Source: DSUN01 sp035527715
GTDB lineage: Bacteria; Planctomycetota; PUPC01; DSUN01
Direction: 5' to 3'
NCBI GenBank assembly: GCA_035527715.1
Contig: DATKZY010000194.1
Coordinates: forward strand, 1 to 64,000
Length of the DNA stretch: 64,000 nt
Below are positions 26,260 through 35,055 of this stretch, one piece after another. The position numbers and the translations under genes were made by a program. The notes beneath the pieces are model-generated. The model searched no databases, was not told the DNA's origin, and saw only the letters and a list, made by a program, of their open reading frames with translations. Position 1 is the first letter of the stretch; every line of letters starts with the position of its first letter.

Positions 26260-26581
26260 TGGCAAGCGAGTTGCGGCGCAGTATAATGCCGGTGGCAACA
26301 CTTCAGACGACTGAAGTAGACGCCCCCACTGGGCTTGCCCCAGTGGGGCGACGGATTGGCAGCTACTGTGCCACGTGCCTCTAGCTCATCTCTCTCTCCC
26401 CCGCCCGCCGTGCGGCGGGCGGGGGAGAGAGAGATGGGGGTGGGCCGCCGTGCGTAGCTGTCAATCCTTCGCCCCACCGACACGAGGTCGGTGGGGGCGT
26501 GCACTTCGTTCGGCTGCCGTGTTACTGCCGGTGGAATATACAACATCCACGAAAGCTGAACAAGCTGGAGTGAGGAGAGCC
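26260..26581. other. Intergenic region made of nested palindromes
   Basis: No gene. Three hairpins lie side by side: 26324-26348, 26387-26436 and 26470-26498. An outer inverted pair (about 26346-26366 with 26453-26474, about 20 of 22 bases) encloses the middle one. A TATACT-type -10 box for the minus-strand UroD-like gene is at about 26281-26286 and a TATACA for the plus-strand small gene at about 26536; matching -35 boxes are weak. Confidence 0.6.
26387..26436. repeat. Perfect 23-bp stem hairpin
   Basis: Bases 26387-26409 (starting CATCTCTCTCTCCCCC) are perfectly inverted at 26414-26436 with a loop of only GTGC. It forms the centre of the nested palindromic block between divergent genes. 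No coding content. Confidence 0.85.
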
Positions 26582-26755
26582 ATGAAGGCTAGCGCCAAGC
26601 CGCCCGCCGACCCGCTGATTGACGACGTGCGACGGACGCGCGAGGCCCTCGTGCGGAAGTACGGCGGCCTGCGCGGATGGGCAGAGCACCTGCGAGAGCT
26701 TCAGAAGAAGCACCCGGAGAGGGTTCTGCCGCCGAAGCAGCGGGTGAATGAATAG
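26582..26755 (+). CDS. Small hypothetical protein (57 residues)
   Basis: A 57-residue protein. The ATG at 26582 is preceded by GAGGAG, and the upstream open frame runs through palindromes, so it is not used. The sequence is strongly charged and helical (DDVRRTREALVRKYGGLRGWAEHLRELQKKHPERVL). It resembles short antitoxin-like or TA-associated helical proteins, but no toxin partner lies beside it and I do not assign a function. Confidence 0.6.
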   Translation: MKASAKPPADPLIDDVRRTREALVRKYGGLRGWAEHLRELQKKHPERVLPPKQRVNE

Positions 26756-26788
26756 GCGGGGTCGTGAGCTCCCGCATGCCGAGGCGCC

Positions 26789-27118
26789 CTATGGCGTGTG
26801 GTGTAGATGGTCCCACGGCGACGGCCTGGGCCACTGCCAGCGGATGAAGAGGTATTCGCCGAAGACGAGCGCGACGCAGCAGACGATGTAGAAGATGAGG
26901 CGGAGCACGTCGCGCGTGTGCTCGCTCCAAAGCTCGAAGCCTCCCGACCAGAGCTCCCAGGGCCAGCGCGGCTCGCCGAAGACGCCTTCCTCACGCAGTG
27001 CCTGCAAAAGCTCCTTGTAGTTCTCCCAGCCGCCGTAGAGCACGATGCCCAGGAGCACGTAGAGCGGCGCGCTCGCTACAATCAGCACGGCCCAGAGCAG
27101 CCAGTCGCTGTCGCCCAT
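26789..27118 (-). CDS. Small membrane protein, unknown function
   Basis: A 109-residue protein with two predicted transmembrane segments (LLWAVLIVASAPLYVLLGIVLY and LIFYIVCCVALVFGEYLFI) and an amphipathic loop between them. ATG at 27118 follows GAGGG by 7 bases; the frame is open to 27142. It lies 27 bases after the Ig-like protein gene on the same strand. I recognise no family. Confidence 0.65.
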   Translation of the reverse strand: MGDSDWLLWAVLIVASAPLYVLLGIVLYGGWENYKELLQALREEGVFGEPRWPWELWSGGFELWSEHTRDVLRLIFYIVCCVALVFGEYLFIRWQWPRPSPWDHLHHTP

Positions 27119-27145
27119 GGCCTGTCCCTCGAAGCGGGCCAAGGG

Positions 27146-27568
27146 TCACTTCTTCGTCTTGAACACCCAGGCGTAGGGCACGGCGGCCTTGCCCTTGGGG
27201 TCGCGGAAGCCCCAGTTGCGGGGGCTGTTGGCGCCCACGGCGTAGAGGGTGTCGGGGCTGAGGCGGACGGGGAGCACGCAGGTGCGATTGCTATTCTCCC
27301 AGCGCGGCTCGGCCGACCCGCGGTAGCCGGGGTAGAGGCCGCACTCGACGACGATCATCCACGACCACGACTTCTCGGTGGCCATCGGGCGGTCGAAAGT
27401 GACCTTGATCTCGCGGAGGCTGAACTCGACGTCCTTCGCGCGGTCGGCCGGCTCGGTCTTGACGACGCAGGGCGGGAGGTCGGGGTCGAAGTCGGCCTTC
27501 TTCTCAGCGGCCAGCGCCAGGCCGCCGATGAGGGCCGACACAAAGACCACGATGCCGAGGCATTTCAT
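27146..27568 (-). CDS. Secreted Ig-like domain protein
   Basis: A 140-residue exported protein. ATG at 27568 follows GAGGAGG by about 5 bases; the longer frame overlaps the neighbouring fragment and is spurious. A signal peptide (CLGIVVFVSALIGGLALAA) precedes VVKTEPADRAKDVEFSLREIKVTFDRPMATEKSW, the signature of a bacterial Big_5/SbsA Ig-like domain, which fills the rest. It could be a small surface adhesin or an accessory of the small membrane protein downstream. Confidence 0.75.
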   Translation of the reverse strand: MKCLGIVVFVSALIGGLALAAEKKADFDPDLPPCVVKTEPADRAKDVEFSLREIKVTFDRPMATEKSWSWMIVVECGLYPGYRGSAEPRWENSNRTCVLPVRLSPDTLYAVGANSPRNWGFRDPKGKAAVPYAWVFKTKK

Positions 27569-27611
27569 GGCTTCCTCCTCGAAGAAATGGGACAGATAGG
27601 ACACCAAGCCA

Positions 27612-28187
27612 CTACTGCCCGGCCTTGAGCACGGCAGCCGCATGCCGGGCGAGGTGGCCGCGGTAGTCCTTGGTGTACTCCTCCAGGATCTGTTTGCCAA
27701 GGCCGTCCTTGTCACCGCAATGGTAGAGGGCGCGGGCGAGCGCCAGCTCGCGCAAGGCGTCGCTGCGGGGCGCGGTGGCGGTCCAGCTTCGGTTCTTCTC
27801 GGCCCGCTCGATGGCGCCCTCGGGCGTGGCGATGGCGTGGCCGCGGAAGCCCGGCTTGGCAAGAAGCTCGGCCAGCGGACCCGCCGCCGCGGGGTCGCGC
27901 AACTGGTCGAAGGCCATCGCGACGGCGCGGAAGTGCGAGAAGGCGTCCTTGGCCTCGAGCGTCTTCATCTTGGCCACGATGGCCTCGGTGGCCCGCCGGT
28001 CGCGCGTACGGCCGAGGGCGTAGATGTAGGTGTCCACGTCGCTCATGTTGCGGCCGAACTGGCCCATGCCCTTGTAGTGCCAGCCCTTGCCCATGTCGGG
28101 CGCGCTCTCGACGACTTTGAGGAGATCCGACACCTCAGACGGGTCTCCGAGGACACCGAGGACATGGGAGTAGGTAAGCGGGAACGG
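27612..28187 (-). pseudogene. Truncated duplicate of the C-terminal region of the dual-FAD protein
   Basis: About 190 codons here match residues about 945-1137 of the protein encoded at 29978-33391, from (L)TYSHVLGVLGDP through FGRNMSDVDTYIYALGRT to RGHLARHAAAVLKAGQ. Most of it looks above 90% identical; the first 20 codons diverge more. An in-frame TAG at 28188-28190 lies just upstream of the matching region, so there is no 5' part. A GTG at 28133 could start a 173-residue peptide, but the ribosome site is poor. I read it as a partial gene duplication, not a working gene. Confidence 0.8.
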
Positions 28188-28196
28188 CTAATGGAC

Positions 28197-28216
28197 GACA
28201 GAATCCAGGGAGTCTC
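28197..28216. repeat. Short direct repeat left of the TPR cassette
   Basis: ACAGAATCCAGGGAGTCTCC here recurs as ACAGAATCCAGGAGTCCTCC at about 29939-29958 with two single-base indels. The pair brackets the TPR gene, each lying just inside one copy of the duplicated FAD-gene fragment. Confidence 0.6.
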
Positions 28217-28271
28217 CTGCAGGTCACCGCCTTGCGCAGGTTCCTCAACATTCCTCAGTAATGAGTTCACC

Positions 28272-29687
28272 TCAGCCAGGTTTCGTGACAGAGGCAATCC
28301 CTCTAGCGGCGGCCTGTCGCAGGTGGTCCGGTGCGGCGGGGTCGTTCATAACTGCCTTGAACTCCTCGACCGCCTGCACCTTCCTGCCCTGTAGCCCGTA
28401 TATGATGCCGCGGTTGGCGCGCGCACGGGCATTGATGTCCGATGGTGCCGCGGGGTCTTGTACCACAGCAGTGAAGTCCGCCAGCGCCAGATCCAACAGG
28501 CGCTGATGTAAAAGGTACACGGCACCGCGGTCGACGCGTGCTTTGGCCCTGAGCTGAGGGGGCGCCGATGGCTCATCTACTACAGCGGTGTAGTCAGCGA
28601 TCGCCTTGATCGGCTGTTTTTCCCGTTCGTACAGCAAACCGCGGTTCAGGCGGGCAATGGCTTTGTCGCAGGCCGAGGCAACTGGGTTGCCTATCACCGC
28701 AGTATAGTCCGTGGTCGCCCGGCCCAACTTCCCCTGCCTCTCGTACAGGAAGCCGCGTTTGAGGCAGGCCTCGCCCTTGGTGTAAGCGGAAGCGTCTGGG
28801 GCCTCTATCACTGCCGTGTAGTCAGCGACCGCCATGGCCAGCCGTTCCTCCCTCGAGCGCGCATCCCCACGCTTGATCAGCGCCAGGGCCTTCGTATCCG
28901 CCTCGGCGGCGGGATCGGCTATGGCTGCTGTATACTCGCGAACGGCATCGGCCACCCTGCCTTGCCCTAGATACACGACGCCGCGAAGGACCCGTGCCAG
29001 GGTCTTCGCGCTCGCCGGGGTAGCGGGCTCGTCAATCAACGCCTTGTAGTCCGCGAGCGCCTGTGCCGCGTTGCCCTGCATTCCGCGGATCCCGGCGAGT
29101 TGGACGCGGGCCAGGGCCTTCTGACCGCCTGAGGCGGCGAGGTCGTGTATCACCGCCGTGAAGTCCGCGATCGCTTGGGCAGTTTCACCCCGCCTTGCGT
29201 ACAGGCCGCCGCGGCCGATGAGGGCCTCTGCCTTCTCGCCCACCGGGGCAGCGTGGTCGTCTATCGCCGCGGTGTAGTCTGCAAACGCCTGGGTCTCCAT
29301 ACCTTGAGATTCGTACAACGTGGCCCGCCTTACGCGAGCCTTGGTTCTCGCCTCTCCCGGGGCCGCACGCGCCAGCACCGCGGAGTAGTCGGTCAGCGCC
29401 TGGCCCGGGTTGCGCCTCATCTCGTTCACCTCGCCGCGGGTGATCAGCGCCCAAGCTCTCTGGGCGGGGTCTGCAACTGGATCATAAGCAACGGCAGTGC
29501 TCAGCCGGATAGCAGCGTCGAGACGGTTCTCGACAAGCGCCAAGCGCGCCGCAACCAGGTTGGCCCAGACCCGCAGCTCGAGGCGCTCTGCGTGAGTGTG
29601 CAGTTCCCGGAGGCGGCGCACCTTGTCTGCCCTGTCCCACACACCGAACTGAGCGCGAAAAGCAGATCGAAGTTCCTTCTCTGTCAT
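28272..29687 (-). CDS. Tetratricopeptide-like repeat protein
   Basis: A 471-residue protein with about ten tandem helical repeats of roughly 39 residues. The consensus is A-ARxxRGxLYxxQGxxxxAIADYTAVIDDPAA (for example at about 140-175 and 215-250), i.e. TPR/SEL1-like units with AIADYTAVI as the core. There is no signal peptide or membrane segment, so a cytoplasmic protein-interaction scaffold is likely. The gene uses more A/T at third positions than its neighbours and lies between two copies of the dual-FAD gene's 3' end, which suggests it arrived as an inserted cassette. Partners are unknown. Confidence 0.82.
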   Translation of the reverse strand: MTEKELRSAFRAQFGVWDRADKVRRLRELHTHAERLELRVWANLVAARLALVENRLDAAIRLSTAVAYDPVADPAQRAWALITRGEVNEMRRNPGQALTDYSAVLARAAPGEARTKARVRRATLYESQGMETQAFADYTAAIDDHAAPVGEKAEALIGRGGLYARRGETAQAIADFTAVIHDLAASGGQKALARVQLAGIRGMQGNAAQALADYKALIDEPATPASAKTLARVLRGVVYLGQGRVADAVREYTAAIADPAAEADTKALALIKRGDARSREERLAMAVADYTAVIEAPDASAYTKGEACLKRGFLYERQGKLGRATTDYTAVIGNPVASACDKAIARLNRGLLYEREKQPIKAIADYTAVVDEPSAPPQLRAKARVDRGAVYLLHQRLLDLALADFTAVVQDPAAPSDINARARANRGIIYGLQGRKVQAVEEFKAVMNDPAAPDHLRQAAARGIASVTKPG

Positions 29688-29938
29688 GACCGTTCCTCAA
29701 TGCGCCTTGGCCCGGCGCGTCGGGCCTGGCACACCTCCCAATGAGAAAGATGATAGCGCAACCAGCGAGGGAGTCAAGAGTCAGTGCACCGTGACCTTCC
29801 TCTGGCTCATGACGAATCCAGTGAGAAGGCTTCGCGTCCAGAGCCAGTCCCGAGCCCCCTGGGTGGTCAAAGGACACCAGCCGGGGAGGAGCGCAACCCC
29901 AGTGTAGCCCGCGGAGGAGCGCAGCAAGACTGTGGGCA

Positions 29939-29958
29939 GACAGAATCCAGGAGTCCTC
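29939..29958. repeat. Short direct repeat right of the TPR cassette
   Basis: This is the partner of 28197-28216. It begins 20 bases beyond the stop codon of the dual-FAD gene. The 290-base gap 29688-29977 otherwise shows no gene. Confidence 0.6.
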
Positions 29959-29977
29959 CTTGGGCCGCAGCCCACCT

Positions 29978-32900
29978 TCACTGCGCTGCGGCCCTCAGGA
30001 TGGCGGCGGCGTGGCGGGCGAGGTGGCCGCGGTAGTCCTTGGTGTACTCATCGAGAATCTGCTTGCCGAGGCCGTCCTTGTCGCCGCAGTGGTAGAGGGC
30101 GCGGGCGAGGGCCAGCTCGCGCAAGGCGTCGCTGCGGGGGGCGGTGGCGGTCCAGCTTCGGTTCTTCTCGGCGCGCTCGATGGCGCCCTCGGGCGTGGCG
30201 ATGGCGTGGCCGCGGAAGCCTGGCTTGGCGAGCAGCTCGGCCAGCGGGCCAGACGCCGCGGGGTCGCGTAGCTGATCGAACGCCATCGCGACGGCGCGGA
30301 AGTGCGAGAAGGCGTCCTTGGCCTCGAGCGTCTTCATCTTGGCCACGATGGCTTCGGTGGCCCGCTTGTCGTGCGTGCGGCCGAGGGCGTAGATGTAGCT
30401 GTCGACGTCGCTCATGTTGCGGCCGAACTGGCCCATGCCCTTGTATTGCCAGCCCTTGCCCATGTCGGGGGCGGCCTCGACGGCCTTGAGCAGGTCGGGC
30501 GCACCCGTCGGGTCGGCCAGCACGCCCAGCACGTGGGCGTAGATGAGCTTCTTGTCGTCGGGACACTCGGCGTAGGCCTGGCGGAGCAGCGGCGTCGCCT
30601 CCTTCGCGTTCGCGAGCACGATGGCCACGTCCTTGTAGTTGTCGCGGACGTTGTAGACGGCCTGCTTGATTTTCGCGGGCGGGAAGGGGAAGGAGTCCGT
30701 GGCCGTCAGCACGTCCTTGGTGAGGTTGCCGATGCCGACGAGGTGTTCCTGGAGCTTCTTGACGTCGATCGTGCGCACGGAGCCACCCTTGGCGGCCATG
30801 GCGGCGGCGGAGCCGGCCGCGTAGCCGCCGTTCTCGATGTCGGGCTGCATGCGGATGAGCGGTACGGCGTCGCGATGGGCGCTGATGCCCAGGCCGATGA
30901 CCAGCATGCCATCGAGGCCCTGCGGCAGCATCGCCCGATACGGAATCTGGGTCTTGACGCCTTTGTGGTGCGGCTGCTGGAGGACAAAGTAGGGGTCGAT
31001 CGTGTAGCCGTGGGTATCGAAGTTCGACCAGGCCTGCACCACGGTATCGGGGTGGGTGCGCTCGAGGAACTGGTCGAGGATGGTGATGGTGTGGTCGCCG
31101 ACGATGCGGCGGCGCTCGCGGGTGTCGATGAGCTGTCCGAGGTCGAAGGCGTTGCCCGCCATGCGCTTGGCGTAGAGGAAGAGGCTCCAGGTGTCCAGCA
31201 TGTCCGTCTCGTCGGTGATCGTGTAGTCGGTGTTGGTGTAGCTGGCGCCCAGGTTGCGGGGTGGCAGGCCTGTGCCCTGGAGGGCGATGTCGTTCTCGTC
31301 GGTGTAGATCGTCGCGGCGCCGGCCGCGGCCGCCACGTCGCTGTTCCCCGTCGCGTCAATGACGGTCTTGGCGAGGACGACGCCGCGGCCGTAGGGCGTG
31401 GCGACGACGGCGCCGCGGACGCGCTTGTCGTGCACGAACGCGCCGCAGCCGACGCAGCCGAACCAGATGTCGGCCTTCGCCTCGCGCAGCTCGGCGCGCC
31501 ACCACTCGGCCTTCTCCTCGACGCCCCAGCCCGCCTTGCCGTCGAGGATGGTCTTGCAGAAGCCGACGCGGTTGCCCCAGTAGTATTTCGAGATGTGGCC
31601 GAGGGTGCCGACGCCGCCCAGGCCGTGGAGCATCTCGACGACGAGCGTCTTCGCCCCGTGGCGTGCGGCGGCGATGCCGGCCGGCGCGCCGCCCGTGCCG
31701 CCGCCGATGACCACCACGTCGTAGGTGCCGAGGACGGGCAGCGGCCGCTCCTCCTGCGGGATGGTCGGGAGCTTCTGGAACTCGCGAACGCCTGCAAGGA
31801 TCTCCTTCACGTCCCCCTTGGCCACGGGGGCCGCCTTGCCGCCAGCGACCTTCGGGTCCTTGGGCTCGGGCAGCTTCCTGGCCTCAGATGCGGCCGCGGC
31901 TCCGACGCGCGTGCCCAGGTCAATGAGCGCGAGCGGGCGCATCAGCTTCTCGGCCTGCTCGCGCGACACGTCGGCGCACCCGCCGAGAATGTAGAGCCGC
32001 TCGACGCCCGCCGGGCGGCAGGCGTCGAGAATGGCGTCCGAATCAAGACCGCCTGAAGGCGGGACCACGAACGGCTTGACCCCTTGCACGGGGTCGGGCG
32101 GGACGTGGAACAGGATGTCGGAGGTGAACTGTTGGGCGGGGTCGAACGTGAGGTCGCGGGCCACCTGGTCGGCGGCGGCGTAGGCGGCGTAGCTGGCGTC
32201 GGCCATCGGCACCTTGATCGTGTAGTCAATGATCGGGTAGGCCTGGGAGCCCCCTCGGCCCGAGGCGGTGAAGGAGCCGACGATCCGCGAGGCCGCGATC
32301 CCTTCGCTCGGCTGCGGCTTGCCGCCGATGACGACGCGCCGCACGACCTGCGCGCCGCCGGGGAACGGGCGGAACTTCGCCGCGGTCATTCGCGCGACCG
32401 TCGCCCGCTCGGTCGCGTCCACAACGACCTTGGCCACGACGGCCTGCCGGCCCGCGCGGTTGGCCATCACGATGCCGCAGGGCTTGCCCTCGGCGTCGGT
32501 GAGCACGTCGGTTGGGAAGCACGAGTAGAGGAACACCACCTTGGCGTCGAGGAGCGCCTGGTCGAGCGTCCGCTTCACCTGGAGCGGCGTGGCCGGCGGC
32601 ACGGCGGGCGCCGCAGCGGGGACCTCAGGCTTCGGCGTCCCAGGGCCGACGACGGCGACCTCGCCGACGAGAATGCGCGTGGAGCCCTCGCGGCGCTTGA
32701 TCGTGAACCGCAGGTATCGCGTCTCGGCGTTGATCGGGGCGGACATCAGGAGCGCCGCGCCGTGGTCGTTGCCCGCCGAGGGCTTGTCGTTCTTCAGCGT
32801 GGCGAGGTCCTTCCACTGCTGCTTGTCGCCGCTCGCAGCAATGGTCACGGAGTCGAAGAGATAGTCCTTGTCGTTGTAGACCATCGCGTGGGCCTTCTCG

Positions 32901-33391
32901 ACCTGCTGCTTCTTGGCGAGGTCCATGATGATGGTCGGGTCGCCGTCGTACTGCACGCTCTGCTGCGAAGCGCTGGCCCATCTGCCGTCGGCGAGCAGTG
33001 AGGGCGGCTTGGTGTCCTTGTGCATGGCGGCCGAGGGCAGGTCGGCCTCGTACTTGAAGGGCAGCGTGTTGCCGAGGTCGGCCACCGGCTCCTGCCTGCC
33101 GGAGAAGATCCGCGCGGCGAGCGGCGACGCGGGCACCTCGCCCTCTTCGAGCCAGAGGCGCAGCGTGCCGGCCATGTCCTCGCCCAGGTAGGGCCGCGGC
33201 GCGGCGAGGAACACCCTGGCTCCGCCCTTGGCCGCCTCGACCGCGGCCGCCACGGCGCCCGTGCTGCCGCCGACGACCAGCACATCCACCTGATACGCCA
33301 CGGGAATCTTCCGGGCCGATTCCGTCACGCTGGCGCCCTGCGCGACAAGGCCGCTCAACACAAGGCATCCGATGATTGCGAGCCGCTTCAT
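29978..33391 (-). CDS. Secreted protein with two FAD-dependent oxidoreductase modules, F5/8C-like insert and helical C-terminus
   Basis: A 1137-residue exported protein. ATG at 33391 follows AAGGAGG; the open frame continues upstream but in the shadow of the GGT gene. Signal peptide: LAIIGCLVLSGLVAQGA. The first FAD-binding Rossmann segment is VDVLVVGGSTGAVAAAVEAA (35-54). A discoidin/F5-8C-like domain occupies about 111-250. The second Rossmann segment is YDVVVIGGGTGGAPAGIAAA (about 558-577), with ATGNSDVAAAAGA and a C-terminal FAD_oxidored signature (LVIGLGISAHRDAVPLIRMQPDIENGGYAAG). A helical HEAT-like tail spans about 900-1137. Two FAD modules in one exported chain is unusual. Substrate unknown; possibly sugars or glycans. 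Confidence 0.83.
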   Translation of the reverse strand: MKRLAIIGCLVLSGLVAQGASVTESARKIPVAYQVDVLVVGGSTGAVAAAVEAAKGGARVFLAAPRPYLGEDMAGTLRLWLEEGEVPASPLAARIFSGRQEPVADLGNTLPFKYEADLPSAAMHKDTKPPSLLADGRWASASQQSVQYDGDPTIIMDLAKKQQVEKAHAMVYNDKDYLFDSVTIAASGDKQQWKDLATLKNDKPSAGNDHGAALLMSAPINAETRYLRFTIKRREGSTRILVGEVAVVGPGTPKPEVPAAAPAVPPATPLQVKRTLDQALLDAKVVFLYSCFPTDVLTDAEGKPCGIVMANRAGRQAVVAKVVVDATERATVARMTAAKFRPFPGGAQVVRRVVIGGKPQPSEGIAASRIVGSFTASGRGGSQAYPIIDYTIKVPMADASYAAYAAADQVARDLTFDPAQQFTSDILFHVPPDPVQGVKPFVVPPSGGLDSDAILDACRPAGVERLYILGGCADVSREQAEKLMRPLALIDLGTRVGAAAASEARKLPEPKDPKVAGGKAAPVAKGDVKEILAGVREFQKLPTIPQEERPLPVLGTYDVVVIGGGTGGAPAGIAAARHGAKTLVVEMLHGLGGVGTLGHISKYYWGNRVGFCKTILDGKAGWGVEEKAEWWRAELREAKADIWFGCVGCGAFVHDKRVRGAVVATPYGRGVVLAKTVIDATGNSDVAAAAGAATIYTDENDIALQGTGLPPRNLGASYTNTDYTITDETDMLDTWSLFLYAKRMAGNAFDLGQLIDTRERRRIVGDHTITILDQFLERTHPDTVVQAWSNFDTHGYTIDPYFVLQQPHHKGVKTQIPYRAMLPQGLDGMLVIGLGISAHRDAVPLIRMQPDIENGGYAAGSAAAMAAKGGSVRTIDVKKLQEHLVGIGNLTKDVLTATDSFPFPPAKIKQAVYNVRDNYKDVAIVLANAKEATPLLRQAYAECPDDKKLIYAHVLGVLADPTGAPDLLKAVEAAPDMGKGWQYKGMGQFGRNMSDVDSYIYALGRTHDKRATEAIVAKMKTLEAKDAFSHFRAVAMAFDQLRDPAASGPLAELLAKPGFRGHAIATPEGAIERAEKNRSWTATAPRSDALRELALARALYHCGDKDGLGKQILDEYTKDYRGHLARHAAAILRAAAQ

Positions 33392-33450
33392 CTCACTTCG
33401 CCTCCTTCTTGGCGGGTTCCGGGTTCTTGTCGAGGGACTCGATAGTCCTT

Positions 33451-35037
33451 TCAGAAGCCCACGGCTTGCCCATCCTTCCTCGGCTCCGAGGCGGCGGCGT
33501 AGGCGTGGGGGAGTCGGTAGATGAGCTGGGCGCCTCCGAACGACGGCCCGAAGGCGACGGGGCGGACCGCGTGGCCCCGGCGGGCCAACTCGTCGGCCAC
33601 GCCGGGGGCCAAGCCCGGTTCGAGCGCCAGCGCTCCGTCGCCCTGGATCTGCCAGCGTGGGGCGTCGGCAGCCGCCTGCGGGTTCTGGCCGTAGTCGAAC
33701 AGGCGCACCATCATCTGCACGTGTCCCTGCGGCTGCATCGGCCCCCCCATCACGCCGAAGGCCATCAGGGGCTTGCCCTTCCTCGTGACGAAGGCCGGGA
33801 TGATCGTGTGGAAGGGCCGCTTCCCGCCGTCCACCTGGTTCGGGTGGCCCTCGGTGAGCACGAAGCCGGCGGCGCGGTTCTGGAGAGCAATGCCGGTGCC
33901 GGGCACAACGATGCCCGAGCCGAAGCCGCCGTAGTTCGACTGGATGAGCGACACCATCCGCCCGTCGGCGTCGGCCGCGGCCAGGTAAACGGTGCCGCCG
34001 CCGGGGAGGTCGCCGGGCGGGTGCTGGCGGGCGTGGCCCATGTCGATCAGCTTCGCCCGCTCGGCCAGGTAGCCTCGGGCGAGCAGGCGGCGGGCAGGCA
34101 CTGGCATCGCGGCAGGGTCGCCCACGTAGCGGTAAGCGTCGGCGAAGGCCAGCTTCATCGCCTCCGCCTGGAGGTGAACGCTGTCGGCCGAATCGGGGGG
34201 CAGGCCGTGGAAGCTCCAGTGCTTCAGGATGCCGAGCGCGCCGAGCGCGGCGATGCCCTGCCCGTTCGGGGGGATCTCGTGGAGGGTGACGCCTCGGTAG
34301 TTGACGGAGACGGGCTCGACCCAGTCGGCAGCGTGGCTCGCGAGGTCGTCGAGGGTCATTGCGCCGCCCGTGGCCTTGGCGTGCGCGGCGATTCGCTTGG
34401 CAAGGTCGCCGCGGTAGAAGGCTTCGCCGTCGGTAGCCGCGATGCGTTCCAGAGTCCGCGCCTGGTCGGGCAAGGCGAAGCGCTCGCCAGCCCTGGGTGC
34501 CCGGCCGCCCGGAAAGAATGCGGCCGCGAACTCGGGGAAGGCCCTCGCGAGCGGCCTCGCCCCCTTCCAGGCCGCTGCCGTTCTCGGCGACACGAGGAAG
34601 CCGTCGCGGGCGTAGGCGATCGCCGGCTCGAAGAGCGCCCCGAAAGGCAGCCTCCCCCATCGCCGCGACAGCGCCACCCACGCCGACACGGCGCCGGGCA
34701 CGGTCACCGAATCCCAGCCTGTGCGCGGCATCAAGCGTCGGCGACCGAAGCGGGCCGGGCTCCACACGCGGGGCGACCGCCCCGAGGCGTTCAGGCCGTG
34801 GAGTTGCTCGCCGTCCCACACGAGCGCGAAGGCGTCGCCGCCGATGCCGTTGCTCACCGGCTCCACCACGGTGAGGCAGATGGCCGCCGCGACAGCGGCA
34901 TCAATGGCGTTGCCGCCCTTCAGCAGCATCCGCAGCCCCGCCTGGGCAGCGAGCGGCTGCGACGTCGCGACGACGTTTCGCGCCAGCACCGGCATCCGGC
35001 TGGATGCGTAGGGGAATTGCCAGCCGAGCTTTCGCAT
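33451..35037 (-). CDS. ggt: Gamma-glutamyltransferase family protein
   Basis: A 528-residue Ntn-hydrolase of the GGT family. ARNVVATSQPLAAQAGLRMLLKGGNAIDAAVAAA (19-52) and EPVSNGIGGDAFALVWDG are standard large-subunit marks. The self-processing threonine is T349 in GGGTVYLAAADADGR, followed by NYGGFGSGIVVPGTGIALQNR, so autocleavage into two subunits is likely. No signal peptide is evident, unlike classical periplasmic GGT, which suggests a cytoplasmic GGT-like hydrolase acting on gamma-glutamyl or acyl compounds. It lies 59 bases upstream of the dual-FAD gene and 18 bases downstream of the LVIVD gene, so all three may share a transcript. Confidence 0.9.
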   Translation of the reverse strand: MRKLGWQFPYASSRMPVLARNVVATSQPLAAQAGLRMLLKGGNAIDAAVAAAICLTVVEPVSNGIGGDAFALVWDGEQLHGLNASGRSPRVWSPARFGRRRLMPRTGWDSVTVPGAVSAWVALSRRWGRLPFGALFEPAIAYARDGFLVSPRTAAAWKGARPLARAFPEFAAAFFPGGRAPRAGERFALPDQARTLERIAATDGEAFYRGDLAKRIAAHAKATGGAMTLDDLASHAADWVEPVSVNYRGVTLHEIPPNGQGIAALGALGILKHWSFHGLPPDSADSVHLQAEAMKLAFADAYRYVGDPAAMPVPARRLLARGYLAERAKLIDMGHARQHPPGDLPGGGTVYLAAADADGRMVSLIQSNYGGFGSGIVVPGTGIALQNRAAGFVLTEGHPNQVDGGKRPFHTIIPAFVTRKGKPLMAFGVMGGPMQPQGHVQMMVRLFDYGQNPQAAADAPRWQIQGDGALALEPGLAPGVADELARRGHAVRPVAFGPSFGGAQLIYRLPHAYAAASEPRKDGQAVGF

Positions 35038-35055
35038 CGAGTGTCCTGTTGCCCC

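Noticed and set aside
27612..28133. Functional small gene starting at the GTG at 28133
   Set aside because: It is a 5'-truncated copy of the dual-FAD gene with an in-frame stop upstream and a poor ribosome site.
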